Below, piece by piece: positions 45,942-54,663 of a stretch of DNA of 64,000 bases (its first letter is position 1; each line of letters starts with the position of its first letter). The position numbers were made by a program, and so were the translations under genes. Source of the stretch: Pseudomonas simiae. GTDB lineage: Bacteria > Pseudomonadota > Gammaproteobacteria > Pseudomonadales > Pseudomonadaceae. The stretch covers positions 496,001-560,000 of the forward strand of contig NZ_FOKB01000002.1 in NCBI RefSeq assembly GCF_900111895.1, in the 5' to 3' direction. The notes beneath the pieces are model-generated. The model did not search any database and had not been told where the DNA came from. It saw only the letters and a list, made by a program, of their open reading frames with translations.

Positions 45942-46447
45942 TGTTTACCAACCGAGTCAGACAGGCCATTGCCGCCACCCTTCAAGGCCTGCCGTTGTCC
46001 GCGACGGTGGAAGAATTTACCCCTCCGAAGATTGAGTTCGACATGGAGCCCATGTCCGGCGGGCGCTTCATTGCCGAGGAAATGGCCAAGAGCGGCAAGG
46101 TGCTGGGCGCCAAGTTGATCCTCCAAGGTGCGGGCCCGGAAATCATGCTGGCGTTGGGCGTGCGCCTGGGTGATGACATCCTGCTGAACGTTCGCGAGGC
46201 CGGTCAGGACCAGGATGGCAAGACCTACTTCACCTATCACACCGTGGGCGGCAAGCTCAAATCCCTCGAGGAAGCGAAGCTGAAAATGGGTGAGAAGGCC
46301 ACCACCACCCTGGAACTCTCCTGCCGCACCTACAACCGTCTGGAAAACGGCATTCCGGTGATCGACATCGACGTACGCACCCAGAAATTCGTGCTCAACG
46401 GCGTCGACATCCTCGGCGATGCGCGCCGCGCCGTGCTGATGCCGTAA
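45941..46447 (+). CDS. Tail tube protein FII
   Basis: 168 residues of the FII tube family (PLSATVEEFTPPKIEFDMEP, MSGGRFIAEEM, ELSCRTYNRLENGIPVIDID). It forms the hollow tube inside the sheath. Tube and sheath are translated in a coupled way. Confidence 0.95.
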   Translation: MFTNRVRQAIAATLQGLPLSATVEEFTPPKIEFDMEPMSGGRFIAEEMAKSGKVLGAKLILQGAGPEIMLALGVRLGDDILLNVREAGQDQDGKTYFTYHTVGGKLKSLEEAKLKMGEKATTTLELSCRTYNRLENGIPVIDIDVRTQKFVLNGVDILGDARRAVLMP

Positions 46448-46499
46448 TGCCTCCGGGGGCGGGTTCGCTCGCCCCCATACTTCACCAAGGAGCTACCCC

Positions 46500-47072
46500 A
46501 TGGCCTGGATGCCACCGCTGCACCCCCTGCTCTCGCCGATCACCGCCGACACCGGCGCGACGATCGAGCAGGTGCAACTCAAGCCGCTGTACTACGCCGC
46601 GCAAAAAGAGGCGCTGGCCCGGGCCGGTGATGACGAGGACGACCAGTTCTTCGAACTGGCGAAACTCGCCACCGGCCTGTCGGAAAAAGAGCTCGACCAA
46701 CTCAAGCGTCCGGACTACGTGACCATCGCCCAATACGTACATGAGATGTCGACACGTCCTGCATCGTTCTTCCTCGACGGGCAGGCGGAATCGACCCACG
46801 ACCAGCCCATCCAACTGTTGCAGCCCCTCGACGCTGCTGGCCGTACCTTCACCGAGCTGTCCCTGGAAATGCCCGCCCTGCGCGCCACCAAGGTGATGAA
46901 AAAACTCGCCACCAACAAAGAGCGCGCCGAGTTCATCACCGCTCATTGCAGCGGCCTGATGATCCCCGATCTCGCCAACCTGACTGTGCCCGACTGGACC
47001 GAATTGCAGGAGCGCATCGACGATTTTTTAAATCAACCGGCGGCTTTCTTTCGCAACGCGACATCGACGTGA
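46500..47072 (+). CDS. Tail assembly protein E (zero-frame product)
   Basis: 190 residues with AAGGAG upstream. It is like the gpE tail assembly chaperones of P2-type tails (VQLKPLYYAAQKEALARAGD, KKLATNKERAEFITAHCSGL). It assists polymerisation around the tape measure. The frame ends at 47072, but an overlapping frame continues to 47194 after a slippery site at 47024-47030, giving a longer product. Confidence 0.88.
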   Translation: MAWMPPLHPLLSPITADTGATIEQVQLKPLYYAAQKEALARAGDDEDDQFFELAKLATGLSEKELDQLKRPDYVTIAQYVHEMSTRPASFFLDGQAESTHDQPIQLLQPLDAAGRTFTELSLEMPALRATKVMKKLATNKERAEFITAHCSGLMIPDLANLTVPDWTELQERIDDFLNQPAAFFRNATST

Positions 47073-47194
47073 TCCTCGATGTGGTGCCGCTGGTTTACTC
47101 GGTCAATGAGGCGGAGATCCTGGATTGGGATGCCGCAAAAGCATTGCGCCGCTACGACATCGCGATCACTCGCCTTGGCGTTAAACAGGAGTAA
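46500..47194 (+). CDS. Tail assembly protein E+E' (-1 frameshift product)
   Basis: Reading through the slippery heptamer T-TTT-TTA at 47024-47030 in the -1 direction joins residue 177 of E to a further 54 residues (KSTGGFLSQRDIDVIL... to GVKQE), making about 231 residues. P2 makes E+E' by a -1 frameshift at a similar T-rich site, and long-tailed phages need both products in a set ratio. The extension ends five bases before the tape measure gene. The extension has no credible start of its own. Confidence 0.78.
47024..47030 (+). other. -1 frameshift slippery site
   Basis: T TTT TTA in the E frame (codons GAT TTT TTA AAT) is a canonical X-XXY-YYZ heptamer. After a -1 slip the next codons are AAA TCA ACC, which open the E' frame. 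Confidence 0.82.
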
Positions 47195-47199
47195 GCGGG

Positions 47200-48660
47200 A
47201 TGCAAGAGACTAAATATGGGGTCCGGCTCGTCCAGGAGGATTTACGCTGGATGATCGGCGATGCGGACCTCGGCAGTGTGCTCACACCGTTTACCGCAGG
47301 TCTTGCCGCACCGGTGAGCCTGGAGGCTGCGCCGCAGCCGCAGCCGCCGCTCACTTCGGCGCTGATGACTGTCAGTACCGGCCTCAATGCCTTGACGCAA
47401 GAGCAAGTCCGGCTGCGCGAGACGCTGGAGACCCTCAACAGCACACTGTCCGCCCGCGAACAAACGCTGGCAACCAAGACAGCTGATGTCACTGCTGCAC
47501 CTGGCGCAAGTGAGCCAAAAAAGCCCGAGCCTGCTACCCGTTCCTGGCGCGAGCAGGGGCTTGAGATGGGAACCGATGCCGTTAAGTTCGTCGGCAAGGA
47601 GGTGGTCAGCGGTTTGTGGGATAAGGCCAAAGACAGGCTTTCAGGCAAAGCGCTTGATGCCGTGGCGGACAGGTATCCCACGGCCGCGAAGTGGCTTAAA
47701 GAGGACAAGGACGGTAACAAAGGTAAGGAGTGCTGCTGCACGGGAGCCCTTCCTCCGGATATTCGCGGATCATTGGAGCCGGTGCAGTCACAGGTGCCTG
47801 AGGGTGTGGGCAAGACCGCCAGGGAGCAAGAAAAAGCGCGCCCTAAAGACACACGGAAAAAACCGCGTGGCCCGCGTAGCAAGACCCGTCAATCCAGCTC
47901 GCGCGAGGTCAAGACCAGCGTGGTCAGAAGGGCCATGGATCTCAAGTCGCCACGTGCTGTGCCTGCGGCCAAGGTGTCGCCTCCACTCAATGTCGTGGTC
48001 CAGCGGCAGCTTCCATTCGAGGGCACGCGTGCGAGTCAGGCCGCGACCGGTCTTCCCGGTCGGTCGTTTGCCTCCTCCGCAGCACTTCCGACATCCCGTC
48101 CCCTGATGCGCGGTGCGGGCAAAGGCCTGGCGGCCGGGTTGTCGGGCACTCTGGCGAAGTTGGAGTCATCCGCCGTCCGCCGTCTTGGCCCGTTGAGGTA
48201 TGTCGACACGGCCATGGATGTGGCCCAAGGCGTACGCAATGGCGACGTCAAGGCCATCGGCGCCGGCCTCAGCACGGCCGGTGGCGCCTGGGCTGGAGCC
48301 TCTGCGGGTGCAGCCATCGGCACGCTGGTTTTCCCCGGTGTGGGGACTGCTGTCGGCGGAGCAATCGGAGGCTTGCTCGGCAGTGAGGCGGGCGCTTGGC
48401 TCGGTGACAAGCTGTTCGGGCCTAGGGACCGTCTGCCGGCGCCTGCAGATGTCGGCAAGCACCTGAGCAACGCCCAGGCTGACAACCGCCAACTCACCTT
48501 CTCCCCGCACATCACGATCAACGCACCTGAACAGGCCAGCTATCAGCAACTGGCTGCGCTGGTGGTGCAACAGATTGAGGCTCAATTCACGCCGTTGCCG
48601 ATGGACAGCTTGCTGGCGACGCGACGTGACTCGGCCCTGACTGATACAGGAGTAGCGTGA
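47200..48660 (+). CDS. Tail tape measure protein, short form
   Basis: 486 residues: an N-terminal helical part (LMTVSTGLNALTQEQVRLRE), a long charged linker (KKPRGPRSKTRQSSSREVKT), a glycine/alanine-rich hydrophobic hairpin (GGAWAGASAGAAIGTLVFPG) and the end motif HITINAPEQASYQQLAALVV shared by many P2 gpT-like proteins. The tape sets tail length. This one is clearly shorter than the roughly 700-800 residues remembered for P2 or the R2 pyocin, so a shorter particle is predicted. A C-C-C cluster (KECCCTGA) is unusual. Confidence 0.88.
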   Translation: MQETKYGVRLVQEDLRWMIGDADLGSVLTPFTAGLAAPVSLEAAPQPQPPLTSALMTVSTGLNALTQEQVRLRETLETLNSTLSAREQTLATKTADVTAAPGASEPKKPEPATRSWREQGLEMGTDAVKFVGKEVVSGLWDKAKDRLSGKALDAVADRYPTAAKWLKEDKDGNKGKECCCTGALPPDIRGSLEPVQSQVPEGVGKTAREQEKARPKDTRKKPRGPRSKTRQSSSREVKTSVVRRAMDLKSPRAVPAAKVSPPLNVVVQRQLPFEGTRASQAATGLPGRSFASSAALPTSRPLMRGAGKGLAAGLSGTLAKLESSAVRRLGPLRYVDTAMDVAQGVRNGDVKAIGAGLSTAGGAWAGASAGAAIGTLVFPGVGTAVGGAIGGLLGSEAGAWLGDKLFGPRDRLPAPADVGKHLSNAQADNRQLTFSPHITINAPEQASYQQLAALVVQQIEAQFTPLPMDSLLATRRDSALTDTGVA

Positions 48661-49043
48661 TGCGACAACAGATGGCATTGGGCACCTTTATTTTTGGGCT
48701 GTCCCGTGGGTTTGCCTACGACACCCTGGACCGTGCAAGCAGTGGTGGTTGGGTCAGCCTGGAGATCGTGGCCGGTAAACCCAAGTCCAGCCAGGTCGGC
48801 CAGGCGCTCGAAACGCTCGCCTTTGGTGGCAAGGCCGCACGGGCACAGGGTATGGCGCGGCTGGATGAGTTGCGTGCGCTGCAAGCCCTTCGTGTGCCGT
48901 TGCCTTTGGTCGACGGCGTAGGCCTCAGTTGGGGGCTGTGGACCATCAAGTCGGTGGACGAAAAACAGTCCAGCGTCATCGATGACGGTACGGCGATGGT
49001 GATCAATTGGTCGGTGGTACTGGAGGAGTTCGTCAATGCGTAG
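48660..49043 (+). CDS. Tail protein U
   Basis: 127 residues from ATG 48660, which overlaps the tape-measure stop; GTG 48657 is an alternative start. GpU-family signs are MALGTFIFGLSRGFAYDTLD and VDGVGLSWGLWTIKSVDEKQ. In P2 gpU is required for tail completion. It overlaps gene X by eight bases. Confidence 0.92.
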   Translation: MRQQMALGTFIFGLSRGFAYDTLDRASSGGWVSLEIVAGKPKSSQVGQALETLAFGGKAARAQGMARLDELRALQALRVPLPLVDGVGLSWGLWTIKSVDEKQSSVIDDGTAMVINWSVVLEEFVNA

Positions 49044-49248
49044 GGTACGAAGTATTGCGGGTGATTCGGTGAACCTGCTGCTCTACCGCGAGCTAGGGCG
49101 CTGTGATGATGCGGCCGAGGAAGTGTTGTGGCGCTTGAATCCTGAATTGGCCGAACAGGGCGCGGTATTGCCTGCGGGCGTCAACGTGATTGTGCCTGAA
49201 CTGGAGACACAACCGACCGCCAATCAGCCGGTTTCGGCCTGGGATTAA
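49036..49248 (+). CDS. Tail protein X (LysM-like)
   Basis: 70 residues: SIAGDSVNLLLYRELG and LNPELAEQGAVLPAGVNVIV match the gpX/LysM-like fold, which may touch peptidoglycan. It starts within gene U and is followed by gene D after nine bases. Confidence 0.92.
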   Translation: MRRVRSIAGDSVNLLLYRELGRCDDAAEEVLWRLNPELAEQGAVLPAGVNVIVPELETQPTANQPVSAWD

Positions 49249-49257
49249 GGAGTCACC

Positions 49258-50265
49258 ATGACACTTGGATTTACACCGGTGGTGGAAATTTACGGCGACA
49301 ACGCCGCGCTGCTCAACGAGCGGCTACTGGAGTGGGAACACACCGATTTGGCGGGTTTCGTGTCCGATCAGTTGAAGTTGACCCTCGACATCGAAGGCCT
49401 TGAAGGGTTGCCTGGCTTGGGCGGGCATATCGGCCTGCGCGTTGGCTACCGGGAATCCGGCCTGGTGGATAAAGGGCGTTTCAAGATCACTCAGCGTACG
49501 CCGTCGCTGTTTCCGCTGCGCGTGGTGCTGGTGGCGACGGCAGCGCCTTTTGATGAACCCGAGTTCAAGAAGCGACGAACCGCCAGTCACGGGCCGATCA
49601 GCCTGGGGGCGCTGTTTCGCCAGTTGACCACTCGCCATGGCTTCTCACCGCGTGTGGCACATGACTTGGAAGGCGAACAGATCCAGCATATCGACCAGAC
49701 CAATGAAAGCGACATGGCGTTTTTGACGCGGTTGGCCAAGCGGTTCGATGCGGTGGCCAAACCCGTCGACGAGCTGTATGTGCTGGGCCGCAAAGGGCAG
49801 ATCAAGTCGCTGTCTGGCAAGGTTTTGCCGGATGTGCAGCTGTCGATCACCCGTGATAACCGTCCGGGAGATCGTGCGTTTGTTTCCGCCAGCTTTACTG
49901 AAACCAGCCGCGCGACCTACTCCGGCGCCCAAGCGCGCTGGTGGGATGCAGCCGCCGGTAAACAACACGTGGTGGAGGTGGGGGGCGCGCCGTTCAAGGT
50001 CATGACGCAGCGTTACCAGAGCGAGGCTGAAGCCAGAACTGCCGCTGAGGGCGAGATGCGTCGAGTGGGCCGTGAGGGCTTGCAGGTCAGTGTGATCTGC
50101 CCTGGAAACCCCTCATTTGGCGCCGAAGGGCTGTTGCTGTTGGACGAGTCCTGGCCTGGCTTTATGCGGGGTCGTTGGTCGATCGACAGTGTGACTGCCA
50201 GCGGCAAGCGCAAAGAGAGCTACCGATGTGCGATCAAGGCCAGTGGTTTGTCCCCGGCCGAGTGA
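49258..50265 (+). CDS. Tail protein D (late control D, baseplate hub)
   Basis: 335 residues of the P2 gpD/gp27-like hub family: YGDNAALLNERLLEWEHTDL, RHGFSPRVAHDLEGEQIQHI, and DQTNESDMAFLTRLAKRFDA. It forms the hub that joins spike and tube. The start has AAGGAG upstream. Confidence 0.94.
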   Translation: MTLGFTPVVEIYGDNAALLNERLLEWEHTDLAGFVSDQLKLTLDIEGLEGLPGLGGHIGLRVGYRESGLVDKGRFKITQRTPSLFPLRVVLVATAAPFDEPEFKKRRTASHGPISLGALFRQLTTRHGFSPRVAHDLEGEQIQHIDQTNESDMAFLTRLAKRFDAVAKPVDELYVLGRKGQIKSLSGKVLPDVQLSITRDNRPGDRAFVSASFTETSRATYSGAQARWWDAAAGKQHVVEVGGAPFKVMTQRYQSEAEARTAAEGEMRRVGREGLQVSVICPGNPSFGAEGLLLLDESWPGFMRGRWSIDSVTASGKRKESYRCAIKASGLSPAE

Positions 50266-50271
50266 GGAACC

Positions 50272-50829
50272 ATGCTGATAACACTGCCCCAACTGCTTCA
50301 AATCCTGCCGGGAGCCCGCCTTGGAGCGGGCTCTTTTTTGCCCGCACTGAACATGGCAATGTCCAGGTTTGAGATCGGTCAACCCAAGCGCATTGCTGCG
50401 TTTCTCGCCCAGGTCGGTCATGAGTCCGGCGAATTGCGTTACGTGCGTGAACTGGGCAGTGATGAATATTTGAGCAAGTACGATACTGGCGCATTGGCCG
50501 CACGCCTGGGCAACACACCCGAAGCCGACGGCGACGGCCAGAAATACCGGGGCAGGGGGCTGATCCAGATTACCGGACGCCGCAATTACCTGTCTTGCAG
50601 CCAGGCACTGTTCGGCGATGATCGTTTGTTGCGGGAACCGACGTTGCTGGAGCAGCCGCAATGGGCGGCCGAGTCGGCGGCTTGGTTCTGGCAACGCAAC
50701 GGCCTGAACGAACTGGCCGACAAGGATCAATTCACTGCGATCACGCGACGTATCAATGGCGGGCTCAATGGGCTGGAGGATCGCTTGCGGTTATGGGCGC
50801 GGGCGAAGGCGGTGTTGTGCGTTTCTTAG
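50272..50829 (+). CDS. GH19-family endolysin
   Basis: 185 residues of the chitinase-like glycoside hydrolase 19 family: FLAQVGHESGELRYVRELGS, with the catalytic glutamate in GHESGE, and YRGRGLIQITGRRNYLSCSQ. It cuts peptidoglycan to release the particles from the producer. No signal peptide is seen, so it depends on the holin. It overlaps the spanin gene by 13 bases. Confidence 0.93.
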   Translation: MLITLPQLLQILPGARLGAGSFLPALNMAMSRFEIGQPKRIAAFLAQVGHESGELRYVRELGSDEYLSKYDTGALAARLGNTPEADGDGQKYRGRGLIQITGRRNYLSCSQALFGDDRLLREPTLLEQPQWAAESAAWFWQRNGLNELADKDQFTAITRRINGGLNGLEDRLRLWARAKAVLCVS

Positions 50830-51287
50830 GCGCGTGCCGCTTGATCGGTGTATGCCTGCTGATGGCGGTTGTGTGGCAGGTACAGGCCTGGCGGTACGCG
50901 GCGCAGATCGCACATTTGTCGGCAGCGCAGACGCAGGCAGCCCTGTACCAGAAGCAGGTCGAGCAGGATAAGCGGCTGGCCCTTGAGCAACAGCTCAGTG
51001 CCGATGATCAACGACATGCCCGGGAGTTGAGCGATGCCCAACGTAACCAAGCTATTTTGCGCGACCGCCTGGCCACTGCTGATGTGCGGTTGTCAGTCCT
51101 TCTCGACGCTTCCAGTGGCTGTCCGGTGCCAGCCTCCACCGCCCCCGGCAGCGTGGTTCATGCAGCCCCGCGAGCCCGACTTGACCCGGCGCATGCTCAG
51201 CGAATTATCGGCATCACCGACGACGGTGACAGCGCCTTGATCGCCTTGCGCGCGTGCCAGGCTTACGTGCGTGCCGTCGCCCGTTAG
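50817..51287 (+). CDS. Rz-like inner membrane spanin
   Basis: 156 residues from GTG 50817; ATG 50793 is possible but its GGAGGA is twelve bases away. An N-terminal membrane helix (CRLIGVCLLMAVVWQVQAW) is followed by a long alpha-helical periplasmic part (AQTQAALYQKQVEQDKRLAL) and the end SALIALRACQAYVRAV. Spanins join inner and outer membranes in the last step of lysis. A lipoprotein gene is nested inside it in another frame. Confidence 0.85.
   Translation: MRFLGACRLIGVCLLMAVVWQVQAWRYAAQIAHLSAAQTQAALYQKQVEQDKRLALEQQLSADDQRHARELSDAQRNQAILRDRLATADVRLSVLLDASSGCPVPASTAPGSVVHAAPRARLDPAHAQRIIGITDDGDSALIALRACQAYVRAVAR
51034..51240 (+). CDS. Rz1-like outer membrane spanin lipoprotein, nested in Rz
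   Basis: 68 residues from ATG 51034 with GGAG seven bases upstream, lying wholly inside the Rz gene in the +1 frame. The N-terminus is a lipoprotein signal ending LLMCGC, with C20 as the likely lipidated residue. The mature part is proline-rich (CQPPPPPAAWFMQPREPDL). These are the marks of Rz1 proteins, which partner Rz across the periplasm. Confidence 0.82.
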   Translation: MPNVTKLFCATAWPLLMCGCQSFSTLPVAVRCQPPPPPAAWFMQPREPDLTRRMLSELSASPTTVTAP

Positions 51288-51368
51288 CGTCTTGAGACAG
51301 TCCGTCACTTGCGCGTGCGAGCGGCTCCTGTAGGGTAGGCGAACCCCCGCCCACGTCTGGAGACGACC

Positions 51369-51869
51369 GTGAAGGAAATCACTCAACTGGCTGCTGAATT
51401 GGGGCGCCGCTTGCAGGTGCTCAATGCCCATGTCACCACTGCCGAGTCCTGCACCGGCGGTGGAATCGCGGAAGCCATCACGCGGATTCCGGGGAGTTCG
51501 GCCTGGTTCGAGGCGGGGTATGTCACCTATTCCAACCGTCAGAAGACCCGGCAGCTGAATGTGCCGGAAATGCTGTTTTCAAAAGTCGGCGCTGTCAGTC
51601 GGGAAGTGGTGGAAGCGATGGTCCGCGGCGCACAGGAAAAAAGCCTGGCGCGTTTTGCTGTTGCCGTCAGCGGTGTGGCGGGGCCGGATGGCGGTTCGCC
51701 GGACAAACCGGTGGGCACTGTATGGCTGGCTTTCGGCGTGGGCGAGGACGTCACGGCCGAAGTTGAACACTTCACCGGCAACCGCGACGAGGTCCGCCGA
51801 CAAACGGTAAAGGCCGCGCTAGAGGGCTTGTTGCGACGAGCTGCAGCAGAAATAGAAAATCAGGGGTAG
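51369..51869 (+). CDS. CinA C-terminal-domain amidase (nicotinamide-nucleotide amidohydrolase)
   Basis: 166 residues from GTG 51369, preceded by GGAG. Only the C-terminal CinA domain is present (TTAESCTGGGIAEAITRIPG, VSGVAGPDGGSPDKPVGTVW). PncC-type members deamidate nicotinamide mononucleotide in pyridine-nucleotide recycling. It sits between the tailocin and recA and forms the right border of the accessory block, as in other fluorescent pseudomonads. Confidence 0.92.
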   Translation: MKEITQLAAELGRRLQVLNAHVTTAESCTGGGIAEAITRIPGSSAWFEAGYVTYSNRQKTRQLNVPEMLFSKVGAVSREVVEAMVRGAQEKSLARFAVAVSGVAGPDGGSPDKPVGTVWLAFGVGEDVTAEVEHFTGNRDEVRRQTVKAALEGLLRRAAAEIENQG

Positions 51870-51896
51870 GCGATCTCCGATCTTTGTGGAACAATA

Positions 51897-51912
51897 CTGT
51901 CTACTTATACAG
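51897..51912 (+). promoter_or_regulatory. LexA (SOS) box of recA
   Basis: CTGTCTACTTATACAG is an exact CTGT-N8-ACAG match, 42 bases before the recA start, where bound LexA would block the promoter. Confidence 0.92.
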
Positions 51913-51953
51913 GTGTTGGCCGCCCCGGCCTTATTGATTACGTGAGGACTTTA

Positions 51954-53012
51954 ATGGACGACAACAAGAAGAAAGCCTTGGCTGCGGCCCTGGGTCAGAT
52001 CGAACGTCAATTCGGCAAGGGTGCCGTAATGCGTATGGGCGATCACGACCGTCAGGCGATCCCGGCTATTTCCACTGGCTCTCTGGGTCTGGACATCGCG
52101 CTCGGCATTGGCGGCCTGCCAAAAGGCCGTATCGTTGAAATCTACGGTCCTGAATCTTCCGGTAAAACCACCCTGACCCTGTCGGTCATTGCCCAGGCGC
52201 AGAAAATGGGCGCCACCTGTGCGTTCGTCGACGCCGAGCACGCCCTGGACCCTGAATACGCCGGCAAACTGGGCGTCAACGTTGACGACCTGCTGGTTTC
52301 CCAGCCAGACACCGGTGAGCAAGCCCTGGAAATCACCGACATGCTGGTGCGCTCCAACGCCATCGACGTGATCGTGGTCGACTCCGTGGCTGCCCTGGTG
52401 CCCAAGGCTGAAATCGAAGGCGAAATGGGTGATATGCACGTGGGCCTGCAAGCCCGTCTGATGTCCCAGGCGCTGCGTAAAATCACCGGTAACATCAAGA
52501 ACGCCAACTGCCTGGTGATCTTCATCAACCAAATCCGTATGAAGATCGGCGTGATGTTCGGCAGCCCGGAAACCACCACCGGTGGTAACGCGCTGAAGTT
52601 CTACGCTTCGGTCCGTCTGGATATCCGCCGTACTGGCGCGGTGAAAGAAGGTGACGAGGTTGTGGGTAGCGAAACCCGCGTCAAAGTCGTGAAGAACAAA
52701 GTGGCTCCGCCTTTCCGTCAGGCCGAGTTCCAGATTCTCTACGGCAAGGGTATCTACCTGAACGGCGAGATGATCGACCTGGGCGTGTTGCACGGTTTCG
52801 TCGAGAAATCGGGTGCCTGGTATGCCTACAACGGCAGCAAGATCGGCCAAGGCAAGGCCAACTCGGCCAAGTTCCTGGCGGACAACCCGGACATTGCTGC
52901 CACACTTGAAAAGCAGATTCGCGACAAGCTGCTGACCGCCGCTCCAGACGTGAAAGCTGCCGCCAACCGCGAGCCGGTTGAAGAAGTGGAAGAAGCTGAT
53001 ACTGACATCTGA
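51954..53012 (+). CDS. recA: RecA recombinase
   Basis: 352 residues from ATG 51954; four codons upstream are discarded. Walker [10 protein letters not shown], Walker [15 protein letters not shown], and the glutamine switch region [17 protein letters not shown] are intact. RecA carries out strand exchange, stimulates LexA self-cleavage, and should also trigger cleavage of the tailocin repressor encoded 13 kb upstream. It is SOS-regulated and followed by recX. Confidence 0.98.
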   Translation: MDDNKKKALAAALGQIERQFGKGAVMRMGDHDRQAIPAISTGSLGLDIALGIGGLPKGRIVEIYGPESSGKTTLTLSVIAQAQKMGATCAFVDAEHALDPEYAGKLGVNVDDLLVSQPDTGEQALEITDMLVRSNAIDVIVVDSVAALVPKAEIEGEMGDMHVGLQARLMSQALRKITGNIKNANCLVIFINQIRMKIGVMFGSPETTTGGNALKFYASVRLDIRRTGAVKEGDEVVGSETRVKVVKNKVAPPFRQAEFQILYGKGIYLNGEMIDLGVLHGFVEKSGAWYAYNGSKIGQGKANSAKFLADNPDIAATLEKQIRDKLLTAAPDVKAAANREPVEEVEEADTDI

Positions 53013-53020
53013 AGCACGCG

Positions 53021-53488
53021 ATGACAGTTGTACTGGATACACTCGTCGCCGTTCGGCGCACTGCGATGGACCTGCTCGCTCGCCGCGAGCATGGTCGAGT
53101 CGAGCTGACGCGTAAACTGCGTCAGCGCGGCGCGGAGCCCGAAATGATTGAAACCGCCCTTGACCGCCTGACGGAAGAGGGACTGCTTTCCGAATCCAGA
53201 TACCTCGAAAGCTTTGTCTCCTACCGAGCCCGCTCCGGCTACGGCCCGGCGCGGATTCGCGAGGAGCTGAGCCAGCGTGGCCTGCAACGCGCCGATATCG
53301 ACCTTGCCCTGCGAGAGTGCGGGATCAGCTGGCAGGCGCAGTTGGAAGACACCTGGCGGCGCAAGTTCTCTGGCCATCTACCGATTGATGCCAAGGAACG
53401 GGCGAAGCAGGGGCGATTCCTGAGCTATCGGGGTTTTTCGATGGAGATGATCAGCCGATTATTGAGCGGCAGGGATTTGGACGACTGA
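53021..53488 (+). CDS. recX: RecX, RecA regulator
   Basis: 155 residues of three-helix repeats ([40 protein letters not shown]), typical for RecX. It limits RecA filament growth. It lies eight bases after recA and is probably translated from the same mRNA by read-through. Confidence 0.95.
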   Translation: MTVVLDTLVAVRRTAMDLLARREHGRVELTRKLRQRGAEPEMIETALDRLTEEGLLSESRYLESFVSYRARSGYGPARIREELSQRGLQRADIDLALRECGISWQAQLEDTWRRKFSGHLPIDAKERAKQGRFLSYRGFSMEMISRLLSGRDLDD

Positions 53489-53502
53489 TCTCTTGAACAA
53501 GC

Positions 53503-53538
53503 AAAAGACCCACTATGAAAATAGTGGGTCTTTTTTTT
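53503..53538 (+). terminator. Terminator after recX
   Basis: AAAAGACCCACTAT (53503-53516) pairs with ATAGTGGGTCTTTT (53521-53534), loop GAAA, followed by T residues. It may also serve the convergent LOG-family gene. Confidence 0.95.
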
Positions 53539-53550
53539 TACCTCAGAAAA

Positions 53551-54663
53551 TCACGCCGGCTCCGGCGCCACCCGTTGCTGTGCCTTGCCCTGAGCCTGAG
53601 CCCAGTTCTCCGGCAGGTTGATGTAGTCCACCAGCTCCCGTAGCCGGCCCTGATCGCGCCCGTTGAAGTTGAACACCAGCCGCGTCAAATGGCTGAACCT
53701 CGGTTCATCATGTTCCTCGCCGGTATACGCCAGCTGTTGGAACTCTCCACTCAGCCGCAGGCTGGCAAACTCGCTCTGTAAATGGGCCAATGCTCGTTCA
53801 CTGAGTGGGTGGTTCATGCGCACCACAAACTCGCGTTTCAGCCAGCGTGTGGAGTGGAAGTTGGCATAAAACTGGTTGATCTCGTCCACCGCCTCTTCGG
53901 CGCTGTACACCAGGCGTATCAGCTTGAGGTCAGTGGGAAGGATGTAGCGATTGGCTTCCAGCTGGCTGCGGATAAAGTCCAGGGCGCCTTGCCAGAACCC
54001 GCCACCGGGTGCGTCCAGCAGCACCACCGGGACCAGAGGGCTCTTGCCGGTTTGAATCAGGGTCAGCACTTCCAGTGCTTCATCCAGGGTGCCGAAGCCG
54101 CCTGGGCACAGCACCAGGGCATCGGCTTCCTTGACGAAGAACAGCTTGCGGGTAAAGAAGAAGTGGAAGGACAGCAGGTTCTCAGTGCCATCAATCGTTG
54201 GGTTGGCATGTTGTTCAAACGGCAGGGTGATGTTGAATCCCAGGCTGTGTTCCAGGCCCGCGCCTTCGTGGGCGGCGGCCATGATGCCGCCCCCACCGCC
54301 GGTGATCACCATCAGGTCCGAGCGTGCCAGTGCCGCGCCGACTTCCCGGGCCAGTGCATACAACGGGCTTTCCACCGGGGTGCGAGCCGAGCCGAATACC
54401 GTCACCTTGCGGCGACCCTTGAACTGTTCGAGTACGCGGAAGGCATTGTCCAGTTCGCGGATGGCTTGCAAGGTGATCTTGGCGTTCCAGCGATTGCGGT
54501 CGTCCTGGGCCATGCGCAGCACGGTGAGGATCATGTCGCGATACAAGGGGATGTTCGGGCTGTTGGGGGCGATCAGCTGGAGTTGTGCGTCGACCTGCTG
54601 CGTGAGGTCGGTACCGTGTTGTTCAAAATGTCGGAGCAGGCGGTCATTCGGTTCGTAAGGCAT
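53551..54663 (-). CDS. LOG-family (TIGR00730-like) Rossmann protein
   Basis: 370 residues. The LOG core holds KVTVFGSARTP, VITGGGGGIMAAAHEGAG and the signature PGGFGTLDEALEVLTLIQTG. An N-terminal helical extension of about 85 residues and a C-terminal extension of about 90 make it longer than the small LOG cytokinin-type phosphoribohydrolases. The nucleotide-binding pocket is present. The physiological substrate of the long bacterial form is not known to me. Confidence 0.88.
   Translation of the reverse strand: MPYEPNDRLLRHFEQHGTDLTQQVDAQLQLIAPNSPNIPLYRDMILTVLRMAQDDRNRWNAKITLQAIRELDNAFRVLEQFKGRRKVTVFGSARTPVESPLYALAREVGAALARSDLMVITGGGGGIMAAAHEGAGLEHSLGFNITLPFEQHANPTIDGTENLLSFHFFFTRKLFFVKEADALVLCPGGFGTLDEALEVLTLIQTGKSPLVPVVLLDAPGGGFWQGALDFIRSQLEANRYILPTDLKLIRLVYSAEEAVDEINQFYANFHSTRWLKREFVVRMNHPLSERALAHLQSEFASLRLSGEFQQLAYTGEEHDEPRFSHLTRLVFNFNGRDQGRLRELVDYINLPENWAQAQGKAQQRVAPEPA

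Noticed and set aside
46946..47194. Independent gene for the E' frame starting at 46946
   Set aside because: Its first residues are antisense-like filler from the E frame and it has no ribosome site. The conserved part begins only after the slippery site.
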